DNA of 36,832 bases from Elusimicrobiota bacterium. GTDB lineage: Bacteria; Elusimicrobiota; Elusimicrobia; UBA1565; UBA9628. The notes beneath the pieces were generated by a model. It worked only from the letters and a program-made list of their open reading frames with translations. It had not been told where the DNA came from and searched no databases. Made by a program: the position numbers and the translations under genes. This document shows positions 23,487 through 31,827 of this stretch, one piece after another (position 1 is the stretch's first letter; each line of letters begins with the position of its first letter). The stretch spans positions 1 to 36,832 of the forward strand of contig JACPOW010000067.1 of NCBI GenBank assembly GCA_016191335.1. Reading direction: 5' to 3'.

Positions 23487-24548
23487 ATGCCCCAATTCGA
23501 ATTCCTCCGTCAGGACTACCTCGGCAACTCGGTGACCGAGTACATGCTCGCCGCCGCGACCTTCGTCGCCGTGATCGCGGGGTTCCTGATCGGACGGCGG
23601 GTGCTCATCGACCGGCTGCGCGCGCTGGCGAAGATGACGGCGACGGACCTCGACGACATGGCCGTGGGCATGCTCGAGAAGGTCCGGGTGCCGGAGTGCT
23701 ACCTGATCGCCTTCTACTTCGCGCTGCGACCGCTCGAGGTGCACGCCAAGTTCGACCGGGCGCTGCACGTCGCGGTGGTCATCGTCGTGGCGTACCGGCT
23801 CGTGACGATGCTGCAGGCGGCCGTCGGCTACGGCGTGGAGAAGATGATCCTGGCCGACGCGGGGAGCGAGGCGAACCGCGGGACGGCGCAGACCGTGACC
23901 CTGGCGGCTCAGGCCGTCATCTGGCTCGGCGCGTTCCTGTTCGTGCTGAGCAACCTCGGCTTCAACGTGACCTCGATGATCGCCGGCCTCGGCATCTCGG
24001 GCATCGCGGTCGCGCTGGCCGCGCAGGCCGTGCTCGGCGACCTGTTCTCGGCGGTCGCGATCTACCTGGACAAGCCGTTCGTCGTCGGGGACGCGATCAA
24101 GGTCGGCGACGCCGTCGGCACGGTCGAGCTCATCGGCGTGAAGACGACCCGCGTGCGCTCCCTGAGCGGGGAGCTGCTCGTGTTCCCGAACTCGGCTTTG
24201 ACCAGCTCCCGCATCCAGAACTTCCAGCAGCTCACCGAGCGGCGCTCCCTGGTCGCCTTCCAGCTGCCCGCCGACACGGCGCCGTCCCTGCTGCGCAAGG
24301 TGTCGGGCCACGCGCGGTCGGCGGTGGCCAAGGCGAAGGGCGCTCGCTTCGAGCGAGCGCACCTCAGCGGCGTGCGCGAGGGCTCGCTCGAGTTCGAGCT
24401 GGTGTTCTACGTCGGCGGCCAGGACTACAGCGCCTTCATGGACGCGCAGGAGGCGGTGATCCTGGACCTGCTCGAGAGCCTGCGGCTCGAGGGCGCGGTG
24501 CTCACCGGCCCGTCGCGGCGCGTGACCTCCGGCCACGCGGCCTCGTGA
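23487..24548 (+). CDS. MscS family mechanosensitive channel
   Basis: The protein has 353 residues. Three hydrophobic helices (~20-40, ~93-113, ~138-158) lead into the Gly/Ala-rich pore helix (GLGISGIAVALAAQAVLGDL, ~167-186), then the beta domain with DKPFVVGDAIKVGDAVGTVE and LLVFPNSAL. It opens under membrane tension to release solutes. Size and helix number fit small-conductance MscS. The stop overlaps the next gene's GTG (GTGA), coupling it to a methyltransferase. Confidence 0.93.
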   Translation: MPQFEFLRQDYLGNSVTEYMLAAATFVAVIAGFLIGRRVLIDRLRALAKMTATDLDDMAVGMLEKVRVPECYLIAFYFALRPLEVHAKFDRALHVAVVIVVAYRLVTMLQAAVGYGVEKMILADAGSEANRGTAQTVTLAAQAVIWLGAFLFVLSNLGFNVTSMIAGLGISGIAVALAAQAVLGDLFSAVAIYLDKPFVVGDAIKVGDAVGTVELIGVKTTRVRSLSGELLVFPNSALTSSRIQNFQQLTERRSLVAFQLPADTAPSLLRKVSGHARSAVAKAKGARFERAHLSGVREGSLEFELVFYVGGQDYSAFMDAQEAVILDLLESLRLEGAVLTGPSRRVTSGHAAS

Positions 24549-25306
24549 GCCGCCTCCCCTCGATCTACGCCGATCCGGCGCTGTACGACCTGGTCCACGC
24601 CGAGGGCACCGACGACGAGGTCTGGCTGTTGACCCACCTGGCCGAGGTCCACGGCTGCGGCGTCAAGACCGCTTTGGAGCCCGCGTGCGGCACGGGGCGC
24701 TACCTCGCGGGCCTGCTGCGCCGCGGCTGGACGGTGGAGGGCTACGACCTGGCGCCCGGGATGCTCGCCTTCACGCGCAAGCGGCTGGCGGGCTGGGGGA
24801 AGCGCGCGAGGCTCGCGCGCGGAGAGATGACCTCCTACCGGCCCAAGGGACGCTTCGGGCTGATCCTCAACGTGCTCTCGACCTTCCGCCACCTGATGAC
24901 GGAGAAGGACGCGCTGGCGCACTTGAAGCTGATGGCGGGCGCGCTCGAGCCGGACGGCATCTTCATCCTCGGGCTGGACCTGTCGATCTACGGGCAGGAC
25001 GAGCCGGACGAGGAGGTGTGGGAGTGCCGGCAGGGCGGGCGCACGGCGAAGCACGTCGTGATGAGCATCCCCGCCGAGCCCGGGACGCGCCGGGAGCGCA
25101 TCATCAACTTCGTGACCACGCCGAAGGGCGGGAAGGAGACGGTTCTGGAGTCCTCCTACGACCTGCGCTCCTACAGCGCCGCCGAGCTCGCCTCGCTCAT
25201 CGAGAAGTCGCCGCTGCGCGTCGAGGCGGTGTACGGCTACGACGGCAAGCCCGCGGTCCTCGACGGGCCCGAGCGGGCGCTGTGGCTGGTCCTCAAGAAG
25301 AAGTAG
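24545..25306 (+). CDS. SAM-dependent methyltransferase
   Basis: The protein has 253 residues from GTG 24545 (GTGA overlap with mscS). Motif I is TALEPACGTGRYLAGLL, with the acidic residue in VEGYDLAPGML, and motif IV is FGLILNVLSTFRHL, as in class I small-molecule methyltransferases. The substrate is unknown. No Shine-Dalgarno precedes it, so it depends on coupling. A weak 16-nt palindrome just after its stop (25309-25324) may separate it from the convergent gene. Confidence 0.88.
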   Translation: MSRLPSIYADPALYDLVHAEGTDDEVWLLTHLAEVHGCGVKTALEPACGTGRYLAGLLRRGWTVEGYDLAPGMLAFTRKRLAGWGKRARLARGEMTSYRPKGRFGLILNVLSTFRHLMTEKDALAHLKLMAGALEPDGIFILGLDLSIYGQDEPDEEVWECRQGGRTAKHVVMSIPAEPGTRRERIINFVTTPKGGKETVLESSYDLRSYSAAELASLIEKSPLRVEAVYGYDGKPAVLDGPERALWLVLKKK

Positions 25307-25328
25307 GACTGTTTCCGGGAACAGCCGG

Positions 25329-26585
25329 CTATGCGGTGAAGTCGAGGAGGATCGGCGCGGGAGACCCGCCGAGGAGCCCCAGGCGGCGCGGCCCTTTCCA
25401 GAGCTCGAGGCCCGCGGGCGCGCTGACGACGCGATCGGCGCTTCGGAGCTTCGCCAGCAGGCGCGGCTCGATCAAGGAGAACGGGGGCTCGACGGCGGAA
25501 AAAGCGACGCCTTCGGCGCCGGACTTCTCCCGGGCGAGCACGGCGAAACGGCTCCAGTCCCAATACACGACGGGGCGGCCCAGGCAGGCGCGCAGGGCGT
25601 CCGCGAGCTCCGGGGCGGCCGTGCGGGCCGTCCTCCAGATCCTCGCGGCCTTGGCCAGGCTCGCGGCGCAGCGGTACGAGCACGGATGCCACGGGATCAG
25701 GTTGAGCAGGTCCAGGTCGAGGCCGGGGTTCCTGGCGAACAGCTTCTGGCGGCGCGCGCCGGACTGGACCGACGGGACGCGCGAGTAGAAGTAGAAGAGG
25801 TCGTTGAGCGCGAACGGCAGCGCCTTCTTTCCCCGCGTGTGGCGCAGGATGGAGCGCACCAGGTCGTCGTCCTTCTTGTCGACGACGTGGGAGTAGTACC
25901 AGCGCGTGCAGCACGCCGGGTAGCCGAGGCTCCGGCCCGGGTTGAGGTATTCGCCGCCCCACAGCCGCGCGGTCCTCTTCAGCGCCGCGGCGTCCCGTCC
26001 GATGAGCACGCCGAGGCGCTCGCCCGGGATGACGAGCTGCTTCAGCCGGAGGCGGCGGCACAGCTCGTCGAAGGCGGGCAGGTCGGCCTCGCTCGCCCAG
26101 CAGTGGATGACGGGCTTGACCCCGGCGAGCAGGGCGATGGCCTCGATCGGGAGGTTGCCCAGCCGCGGGACGCGCAGCGGCCCGCCGGGGACGGCGAGCT
26201 CGACGAAGGCCTTCGTCCCGGAGCCGCCGCCGGTCTCGATCTCGGCGAGGAGGAGGCGCGCGGCCTCGTGGCCGGGCTCGCGCTTGAGCGCCGCGCGCAA
26301 GGTCCTCGCGGCGTCGAGCAGGCGGCCCCCGCGGTGGAGGAGCCCGGCGAGGTCGAGGTAGGCGGGAAGGTGGCCGGGGTGGAGGCGGATCGAGGCCTCG
26401 AACGCGGCGATCGCCTCCGGGACCTCGCCCACCGCGAGATGGGCGTGGGCCGCGAAGCAGCGGGCGTCGGCGCGGTCGAAGCCGAGGCGGAAGGCGGCGC
26501 GGAACTCGGCGAGGGCCTCGCGCGGGCGGCCGGCGTTGAAATGCGCGGCGCCGCGCGCGACGAGCGCCTCGGCCTTCTTCTTCAC
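25329..26585 (-). CDS. TPR protein fused to a DUF483-like domain
   Basis: The protein has 418 residues. Residues 1-120 hold about three tetratricopeptide repeats (GAAHFNAGRPREALAEF and similar). From ~150 there is a domain with conserved cysteine motifs GYPACCTRWYYSH and IPWHPCSYRCAASL, as in the DUF483 family of unknown function. The paired cysteines and His suggest a metal or cluster site. GTG 26585 overlaps the stop of the metalloprotease-like gene (GTGA), so the two are co-translated. Confidence 0.78.
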   Translation of the reverse strand: MKKKAEALVARGAAHFNAGRPREALAEFRAAFRLGFDRADARCFAAHAHLAVGEVPEAIAAFEASIRLHPGHLPAYLDLAGLLHRGGRLLDAARTLRAALKREPGHEAARLLLAEIETGGGSGTKAFVELAVPGGPLRVPRLGNLPIEAIALLAGVKPVIHCWASEADLPAFDELCRRLRLKQLVIPGERLGVLIGRDAAALKRTARLWGGEYLNPGRSLGYPACCTRWYYSHVVDKKDDDLVRSILRHTRGKKALPFALNDLFYFYSRVPSVQSGARRQKLFARNPGLDLDLLNLIPWHPCSYRCAASLAKAARIWRTARTAAPELADALRACLGRPVVYWDWSRFAVLAREKSGAEGVAFSAVEPPFSLIEPRLLAKLRSADRVVSAPAGLELWKGPRRLGLLGGSPAPILLDFTA

Positions 26586-27718
26586 CGGGCTTCGGCGGCG
26601 CGGCGCTTGAGGAGCGCCAGCACGCGCTTGGAGAAGGCGGCGTAGGAGGCGGCGCCCTCGGCGGAGCGCAGGCGCGCGATGTCGCGCTCGATGACGGGGA
26701 TGAGCGCGGCGGCGGTCTTCGAGCGCTTGGAGCGCTTGACCTGCTCGGCCAGGTCGTCCTCGAGCTGGTCGATGGCGTCCTCGAGCGACGAGGCGCCGAG
26801 GAAGATCGAGCCCGGGACGGCGGCCTGGATCAGCGCGATGAACTTCTCCGGGCCCTGGGCCAGGAGCTCGAGCGCCTGGCGCGCGAAGGTGCCCTTCGGG
26901 GGCTTCAGGCCGAGCTCGGCCATCATGTCGAGGTCCTGCAGGTGGGCCTCGATCTCCATCTCGAGGGCGTTGGACGGCACGCCCTGGCCGTGCTGGGCGA
27001 CGTGGGTCAGCTCGTGGACGATGGTGCCGGCGAGCTCGGCCTCGCGGCCTTTCCGGAACAGGTCCTTGTGCAGGCGCATGTTCTTGGCGAGGTAGTCGTA
27101 CTCGCCGTAGTTGCGGCCCAGGTCGAGGACGAGGATGGGGAGGGTGCGCCCGTCGGCGGCGAGGGTCTTCTCCGCCCGGTCGAGCGCGCGGCGTCCGGCG
27201 CGCGTGGTGCGGGCCAGGGCCACGGCGCGGTCGAGGGCCGCGGCCACCGCCGCGTCGTCGGTCTCGAGCCAGGGGGCGAGGCGCTCGCTCGCCGGGGCGT
27301 CCGCGAGGCCCGCGAGAGGGACGGCGAAGGAGGGGGACGCGTCGAGGTCGAGATCGAGCTCGGGGATCCGCAGGCCGTCCCAGAAGGCGTTGAGGGAGCG
27401 GGCGGCGTGGAGGGGCTCGGGGAGGTCGGGGAAATCAGGGGAGGCGGCGGCGACGGCGAGGGCTCGAACGGGGACTAATGCGACCGGCAACGGCGACGGC
27501 AACGGATTGAGTGATGGTGATAAGGACAACGACGGCGACAACGGCAACGGAACGGATTGGAACGACAAAGATCGAGGATTCGCGGGAAGACCGGAATTCA
27601 GGACGGAGGGAACGGAAAGAGACGGGATCGGCGAGGAGGGCAGGGAGATGACCGTCGCCGAGCAGAACGGCGATAAGGACATGAAAACACACGCCAAAAC
27701 GGCTTTGGCACGGGTCAT
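26582..27718 (-). CDS. Exported zinc-metalloprotease-like protein with Ser/Pro/Leu-rich linker
   Basis: The protein has 378 residues from ATG 27718. The signal peptide (1-21) is followed by a low-complexity Ser/Pro/Leu stretch (~25-80), then a globular part with H235-E-L-T-H239 (GTIVHELTHVAQHG) and an acidic helix 15-20 residues later (ALEMEIEAHLQDL), consistent with a gluzincin-type zinc site. It probably acts outside the cytoplasm. The linker is coded by AT-richer, strand-biased sequence unlike its surroundings. TACACT lies 6 nt before ATG and a TAGG element at 73 nt. Coupled to the TPR-DUF483 gene. Confidence 0.78.
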   Translation of the reverse strand: MTRAKAVLACVFMSLSPFCSATVISLPSSPIPSLSVPSVLNSGLPANPRSLSFQSVPLPLSPSLSLSPSLNPLPSPLPVALVPVRALAVAAASPDFPDLPEPLHAARSLNAFWDGLRIPELDLDLDASPSFAVPLAGLADAPASERLAPWLETDDAAVAAALDRAVALARTTRAGRRALDRAEKTLAADGRTLPILVLDLGRNYGEYDYLAKNMRLHKDLFRKGREAELAGTIVHELTHVAQHGQGVPSNALEMEIEAHLQDLDMMAELGLKPPKGTFARQALELLAQGPEKFIALIQAAVPGSIFLGASSLEDAIDQLEDDLAEQVKRSKRSKTAAALIPVIERDIARLRSAEGAASYAAFSKRVLALLKRRAAEAR

Positions 27719-27754
27719 TGATTGAGTGTAACCGACCGGAAGTCCGCTGCCTCG

Positions 27755-27791
27755 GCCCAAATGGGTACCTGCCTCCTCGGCAATGGACCTA
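27755..27791 (-). promoter_or_regulatory. TAGG upstream element, copy A
   Basis: On the minus strand it starts TAGGTCCATTGCCG at 27791, 73 nt before ATG 27718 and 61 nt before the -10 box TACACT (27730-27725). A second copy of the half-site (AGGTACCCATTTG) follows about 21 nt on, making a direct repeat at two helical turns. No -35 box. Confidence 0.65.
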
Positions 27792-27796
27792 TCCGT

Positions 27797-28663
27797 TTAT
27801 GGGGAGACGCGGAACCAATCCGCGAGCGCGAGCTCGTCGGCCTGGGGGGCGGCGGGCTGGGGGAGGAGGGACTTCACCGGGCCCGCGCCGCGGCGCGCGG
27901 CGCTCTCGAGGACGCCCGCCTTGAAGATCACGTGGCCGGCGCCGGCGACGACGAGCACCGTGCGGCCTTCGGCGGCGATCGCGGCGGCCTTCTCGCCCAT
28001 CGTCTCGTTCCAGACCGCCATCGCCTCGAGGCGGTTCTTGAGCTGATCGGGCGTCAGCGGGCCGTGGCCGGAGACGCTCTCCTCCACGTAGGCGCGGTAG
28101 CGGGCGTCGGCGCTCTGCTCGATCCTGAACGGCAGGCGCGCGCGGTCGGCCGGAGACAAGGAGGACAGCCCTCCTCGTGAGACGGCCTTGACCAAAGAGA
28201 TCGGCGCGTTGAGGCCGTAGGCGGGGACGCCCGCGGCCTTCGCGGCGTCGAAGATCGGCTTGTACAGGGCGAAGTCGTAGCCCCAGTTCTTCTTCCACCA
28301 GACGGCGAAGCCGGCCTCGGACAGGGCGCCGGACATGAAGGAGTCGAGCACGGCCTGGTCCTCGAAGCCCACCATCTCGAAGGCGACCGCCACGCGCGGG
28401 TTCCTCGCGGCGAGCGCGGCGAGGACCTCGGCCTGGATCCGGTGATGGCCGGCGTCGTCGTGCGACTCGCCCACGGCGGCGACCCTCGCGGTGGCCAGGT
28501 CGGCGAGCGCGTCGTTCCAGGAGCGGGCCGCTCCCAGGGAGTCGTAGACGGCGGGCGCGGAGCGGACCGTGAACGCGGGGCCGACGGGGACGCCTTTGGG
28601 CGCGGTCACGGCGACGGGGGTCCAGGCGGTGCCGAAGGCCAGGGCGAGGGCGGGGAGGTCCAT
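27797..28663 (-). CDS. ChaN/DUF399 family protein
   Basis: The protein has 288 residues. The family signature is VAAVGESHDDAGHHRIQ (~61-77), with VAFEMVGFEDQ and, near the end, VVAGAGHVIF. Characterised ChaN binds heme and is a lipoprotein; this protein has only a short hydrophobic N-terminus and no lipobox, so its export is doubtful. TAGAAT ends 6 nt before ATG 28663, so it has its own leaderless promoter just after the yaeQ-like stop. Confidence 0.85.
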   Translation of the reverse strand: MDLPALALAFGTAWTPVAVTAPKGVPVGPAFTVRSAPAVYDSLGAARSWNDALADLATARVAAVGESHDDAGHHRIQAEVLAALAARNPRVAVAFEMVGFEDQAVLDSFMSGALSEAGFAVWWKKNWGYDFALYKPIFDAAKAAGVPAYGLNAPISLVKAVSRGGLSSLSPADRARLPFRIEQSADARYRAYVEESVSGHGPLTPDQLKNRLEAMAVWNETMGEKAAAIAAEGRTVLVVAGAGHVIFKAGVLESAARRGAGPVKSLLPQPAAPQADELALADWFRVSP

Positions 28664-28678
28664 GGGGAGATTCTACCT

Positions 28679-29203
28679 CTAGAAAGGCTTGAACTCGACG
28701 ACGACCATCTGCTCGTTGACCACGCCGTTGATCGAGCGCCCGTCGGCCTCGCCGAAGGCCTCGATGGAGTCGCCGACGGTCTTGGCCCACTCCTTGTAGG
28801 AGTTCCCCGGCCAGGCCAGGATCTCCACGCGCTCCGGCCGGTCGAACTGGTCGTTCAGGTCCCGGCGCAGGTCCGCGGCCGAGCGCTCGGTCTCCTTCAT
28901 GATGACGATGCGGGCCCGGGGCATGCGGCGCGTGACCTTGGTGAGCTTGTTCATCGTGACGGTGCCGCACTCGATCCAGACCGTGGCCTCGCCGGCGTCG
29001 TCGACGGCGAGCAGGTCGGGGAGGAACTCGAAGTTGGCGAGCGCGGGCGTGTTCGTCGTGGCGTCCACCATCGCGTTGTCCTTCCAGAACAGGATGAAGG
29101 CCGCGATGCGGTGGGCGAGGTGGTCGTCGGGCTCGCTCGGGCCGGAGACGAGGTAGGGCTTGCGGGTCTCGCCGTTGAAGGTGAGGTCGCAGCGGATCTT
29201 CAC
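28679..29203 (-). CDS. YaeQ family protein
   Basis: The protein has 174 residues from GTG 29203. It shows the YaeQ pattern: KIRCDLTFNGETRK at the start, SEPDDHLAHRIAAFILFW, then FLPDLLAVDDAGEATVWIECG, a PD-(D/E)XK-type core. The family role is unclear. GTGA overlap with the sterol-desaturase-family gene makes it the last gene of the molybdenum-cofactor operon. Confidence 0.75.
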   Translation of the reverse strand: MKIRCDLTFNGETRKPYLVSGPSEPDDHLAHRIAAFILFWKDNAMVDATTNTPALANFEFLPDLLAVDDAGEATVWIECGTVTMNKLTKVTRRMPRARIVIMKETERSAADLRRDLNDQFDRPERVEILAWPGNSYKEWAKTVGDSIEAFGEADGRSINGVVNEQMVVVEFKPF

Positions 29204-29988
29204 GCGGCCCTCTTGAACGGCCGGCCGAGGAGCGCGAACAGGTCGAGCGCGCCGGGGTCGCGCGCGCCGTCGAGCCCCAGGGCCATGGTCTCGTGCGGCT
29301 CGCGCGGCTGCGCGCGGTAGGTCCCGAACAGGCGGTCCCACCACGGGACGTTGAAGCCGAAGTTGGAGTCGGTCTCCTCCCGGCTCGGGCTGTGATGGAC
29401 GCGGTGCATGTCGGGCGTCACCACGACCAGGCGCAGGAGCGCGTCGAGCGGGCCGAGGTTGATGTTGGCGTGGTTGAACAGGGCGGTCGCGTTGAGGAGG
29501 ACCTCGAAGGCGACGACCGCGAGGAAGTGCGCGCCGAGCAAGGTCGCGCCGGCGATCTTGATCGCGGCGGAGATCAGGATCTCGCCGGGATGGAAGCGCA
29601 CGCCCGAGCTCGCGTCGAGGTCGAGGTCGGTGTGGTGCACCGCGTGGAGGCGCCACAGCGCGGGGGACCAGTGGAACAGGCGGTGCTGGAGGTAGATCAG
29701 CAGGTCGAGGAGGAGCAAGGACAGCGCGAACTTGAGGGGGAAGTAGATCGGCCACTGGTTCAGGAGCCCGAACCGGACCGCCTCGGCGTTGTAGGAGGCT
29801 TCGACGACGGTGATGGGCAGGAGCAGACGCACGACGGCCGTGCCGAGCACCGCCAGGCTCAGGTTCGCGGCCCAGCGCGGTCCCGAGGGGGCGGTCCGGA
29901 CGCGGCGCGGGAGCAGGCGCTCGGCCAGGGCGCAGACGAGCAGCGCGCCGAGGAAGACGCCGAGCCGTATGCGGGAGAAGTTGTTCAC
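29200..29988 (-). CDS. Sterol desaturase / fatty acid hydroxylase family membrane protein
   Basis: The protein has 262 residues from GTG 29988. Several transmembrane helices carry the di-iron histidine clusters: LQHRLFHW, RLHAVHHTD, NHANINLG and MHRVHHS. This is the non-heme di-iron integral-membrane hydroxylase layout. Likely an oxygen-dependent lipid hydroxylase or desaturase; the substrate is unknown. It is joined to moaE by a GTGA overlap and to yaeQ by another, so it is translated as part of the Moco operon, although no functional link is known. Confidence 0.9.
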   Translation of the reverse strand: MNNFSRIRLGVFLGALLVCALAERLLPRRVRTAPSGPRWAANLSLAVLGTAVVRLLLPITVVEASYNAEAVRFGLLNQWPIYFPLKFALSLLLLDLLIYLQHRLFHWSPALWRLHAVHHTDLDLDASSGVRFHPGEILISAAIKIAGATLLGAHFLAVVAFEVLLNATALFNHANINLGPLDALLRLVVVTPDMHRVHHSPSREETDSNFGFNVPWWDRLFGTYRAQPREPHETMALGLDGARDPGALDLFALLGRPFKRAA

Positions 29989-30422
29989 CGGCGGGTCCGG
30001 TGGAGCGCGCAGCCGGCGAGCCAGCGTCCGTCGCCCTTGAAGTAATGCTCCTTCTTCCAGACGGGCACGCGGCGCTTGATCTCCTCGATGACGAAGCGGC
30101 AGGCCTCGAAGGCCTCGGCGCGGTGGCCGGAGCCGGCGGCGATGGCCACGCTCGCCGTGCCGACCGAGAGGCGGCCGGTGCGGTGCGCGACGGCGACGCG
30201 GACGGGCCAGCGCTTCTCGGCGTCCGCGGCGATGCGGGCCAGCTCCTTCTCGGCCAGCGGAACGAAGCAGTCGTAGCTGACGGCCTTGACCCGGCGGCCG
30301 GCGTGCACGGCGCGGACCGTGCCCACGAAGGACGCGACGGCGCCGTGCTTGGGGGAGGACACCGCGCGGCACAGGGCCGCCGGGTCCAGGCGCGAGGCCG
30401 TCATGGAGGTCAGCCTCCGCAT
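29985..30422 (-). CDS. moaE: Molybdopterin synthase catalytic subunit MoaE
   Basis: The protein has 145 residues. Signatures are GAVASFVGTVRAVHAGR, VKAVSYDCFVPLAEKEL, VAHRTGRLSVG and the catalytic-Lys region PVWKKEHYFKGDGRWLAG. With MoaD it inserts sulfur into precursor Z to make molybdopterin. ATG 30422 overlaps the end of moaD; ATG 30404 is an alternative start. Part of the overlapping Moco operon. Confidence 0.93.
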   Translation of the reverse strand: MRRLTSMTASRLDPAALCRAVSSPKHGAVASFVGTVRAVHAGRRVKAVSYDCFVPLAEKELARIAADAEKRWPVRVAVAHRTGRLSVGTASVAIAAGSGHRAEAFEACRFVIEEIKRRVPVWKKEHYFKGDGRWLAGCALHRTRR

Positions 30423-30652
30423 ACGGGGGGGAGGACCGCGAGGCGGCCGTCCGGGAGCTCGTCGGAGGGGGAGAGGACCTCGTCGCCGGTGGCGAGGGCG
30501 CAGCCCGCGAGCAGCGGAGCCTTCGCGCCGAACGCCGACTTGAGGGCGGACATCGCCTGGCGCGCGGTCGCGGCCTTCGGGAGCTCGACGGCGACGGAGG
30601 AACCCAAGCCGGCGTCGCGCAGGCGGCCGTACAGCTCGATCTTACGCTTCAT
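30410..30652 (-). CDS. moaD: Molybdopterin synthase sulfur carrier MoaD
   Basis: The protein has 80 residues with a ubiquitin-like fold and the required C-terminal Gly-Gly (AVLPPVCGG), which is adenylated and thiocarboxylated. It overlaps the downstream moaE start and the upstream moeA end by about a dozen bases each, supporting coupled translation. Confidence 0.93.
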   Translation of the reverse strand: MKRKIELYGRLRDAGLGSSVAVELPKAATARQAMSALKSAFGAKAPLLAGCALATGDEVLSPSDELPDGRLAVLPPVCGG

Positions 30653-31025
30653 GCACCTCGACCTCGGCTCCGGCCTTCATGTGAGAGCCTTCCTCGGGGA
30701 GGACGGCCCATGAATCCGCCGACAACAACGAATGGATCTGGAAGGACGCCTGGCCGGGGAGGATCTCGACGGAGCAGTCCTCGAGACGCCTGGCTTTGTA
30801 GAAGCAACGGAGACCCTCAGGCTTATCGATCGGATTTTTCAAACGGCAACGGATCGGGGACTCTTCGGACTGGCCCAGCAATTCACGGAGGACCGGCGTC
30901 ACGAAAAACTTCATGCCGACCACCGAGGAAACGGGATTGCCGGGAAGACCGAAGACGAAGCTGCTCTTGGGGAACTCGGCGAAGAGGATGGGACGGCCCG
31001 GCTTGATCGCGACCTTATGGAACAC
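30642..31025 (-). CDS. moeA: MoeA C-terminal part (split or frameshifted gene)
   Basis: The 127 residues are the end of MoeA: VFHKVAIKPGRPILFAEF, VFGLPGNPVSS and a C-terminal beta-barrel domain. GTG 31025 can be read as a start, and it overlaps the N-terminal part's stop by 11 nt, but it sits inside the catalytic domain. The frame is +1 to the upstream part, and the join lacks about five residues found between the same motifs in E. coli MoeA. A ~14-nt deletion fits best. Confidence 0.85.
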   Translation of the reverse strand: MFHKVAIKPGRPILFAEFPKSSFVFGLPGNPVSSVVGMKFFVTPVLRELLGQSEESPIRCRLKNPIDKPEGLRCFYKARRLEDCSVEILPGQASFQIHSLLSADSWAVLPEEGSHMKAGAEVEVHEA

Positions 31026-31827
31026 TGAGCGAAGCGGGGATGAAGTCCTTCTCGCCCATGGAGACCGCGCCGGTGGTCAGGATGATGTCGTAGCCTTCGG
31101 CGAGGATGAAGTCCATGCGCGCGGAGAACACGGCGGGGTCGTCGGCGATGAGGCCGTGGAACTCGAAATCGCAGCCCAGGCGCGCGCACTCGGCGGCGAG
31201 GTAGGCCGACGAGGCGTCGCGGATCTTCCCGGGAGTGAGGGGCTTGCCGGCAGGCACGAGCTCCGCGCCCGTGGAGAGCAGCGCCACTCGCGGCCTGCGG
31301 CGGACCGGGACCTCGGCGAGGCCGACGGCGGCCAGCGCCATCAGGTGCCGCGGCGTGAGGCGCGTCCCGGCGGGGCATACCTGCGCGCCCGCGCCGAAAT
31401 CGTGCCCGGCGCGGCGGATGAAGTCGCCTTCGTTCGGGGTGCGGAGGATCTCCACCGCGCGGCCGCCGTCGAGCTCGCGGGTCTGCTCCACGGGAATGAC
31501 GGCGTCGCAACCCGCGGGGATGGGGGCGCCGGTCATGATGCGCCATACGCCGGGTTCGGCCTCGCGTCGGGGAGGGTCACCCGCGAGGATGGTTCCCATC
31601 ACCGGTAACGTCAAATGGGCGCCGGAGGCGCCAAAAGCCCTCTTGTGGGGCAAGGCGTAACCGTCCATGGACGAGTTGTCGAATGGAGGTATCGGCTCAT
31701 GGCCGAATAACTCGGACGCCGACACGCGTCCAAGAGCGTCCCCCAAGGGAACGGTCACCGTCGGAAGCGCGGGACGCGCCAAGGCCGCTTCGGACAAAAG
31801 TTTGCGGGCCTCGGCGTATGGAATCAT
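31015..31827 (-). CDS. moeA: MoeA molybdotransferase, N-terminal part (split or frameshifted gene)
   Basis: The 270 residues cover MoeA domains I-III up to TTGAVSMGEKDFIP. Recognisable parts are PPFDNSSMDGYA, the GTILAGDPP region, RIMTGAPIPAGCDAVIPVE and LLSTGAELV. MoeA inserts molybdate into adenylylated molybdopterin. The frame ends at 31015, where the rest of the protein continues one frame over. ATG 31827 shares one base with the moaCB stop (TAATG). Whether a functional protein is made (reinitiation, programmed shift, or sequence error) is open. Confidence 0.9.
   Translation of the reverse strand: MIPYAEARKLLSEAALARPALPTVTVPLGDALGRVSASELFGHEPIPPFDNSSMDGYALPHKRAFGASGAHLTLPVMGTILAGDPPRREAEPGVWRIMTGAPIPAGCDAVIPVEQTRELDGGRAVEILRTPNEGDFIRRAGHDFGAGAQVCPAGTRLTPRHLMALAAVGLAEVPVRRRPRVALLSTGAELVPAGKPLTPGKIRDASSAYLAAECARLGCDFEFHGLIADDPAVFSARMDFILAEGYDIILTTGAVSMGEKDFIPASLSVP

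Noticed and set aside
23420-24544. Plus-strand frame running through mscS into the methyltransferase as one long protein
   Set aside because: The part before 24545 is an out-of-frame reading of mscS; the methyltransferase starts at the GTGA overlap.
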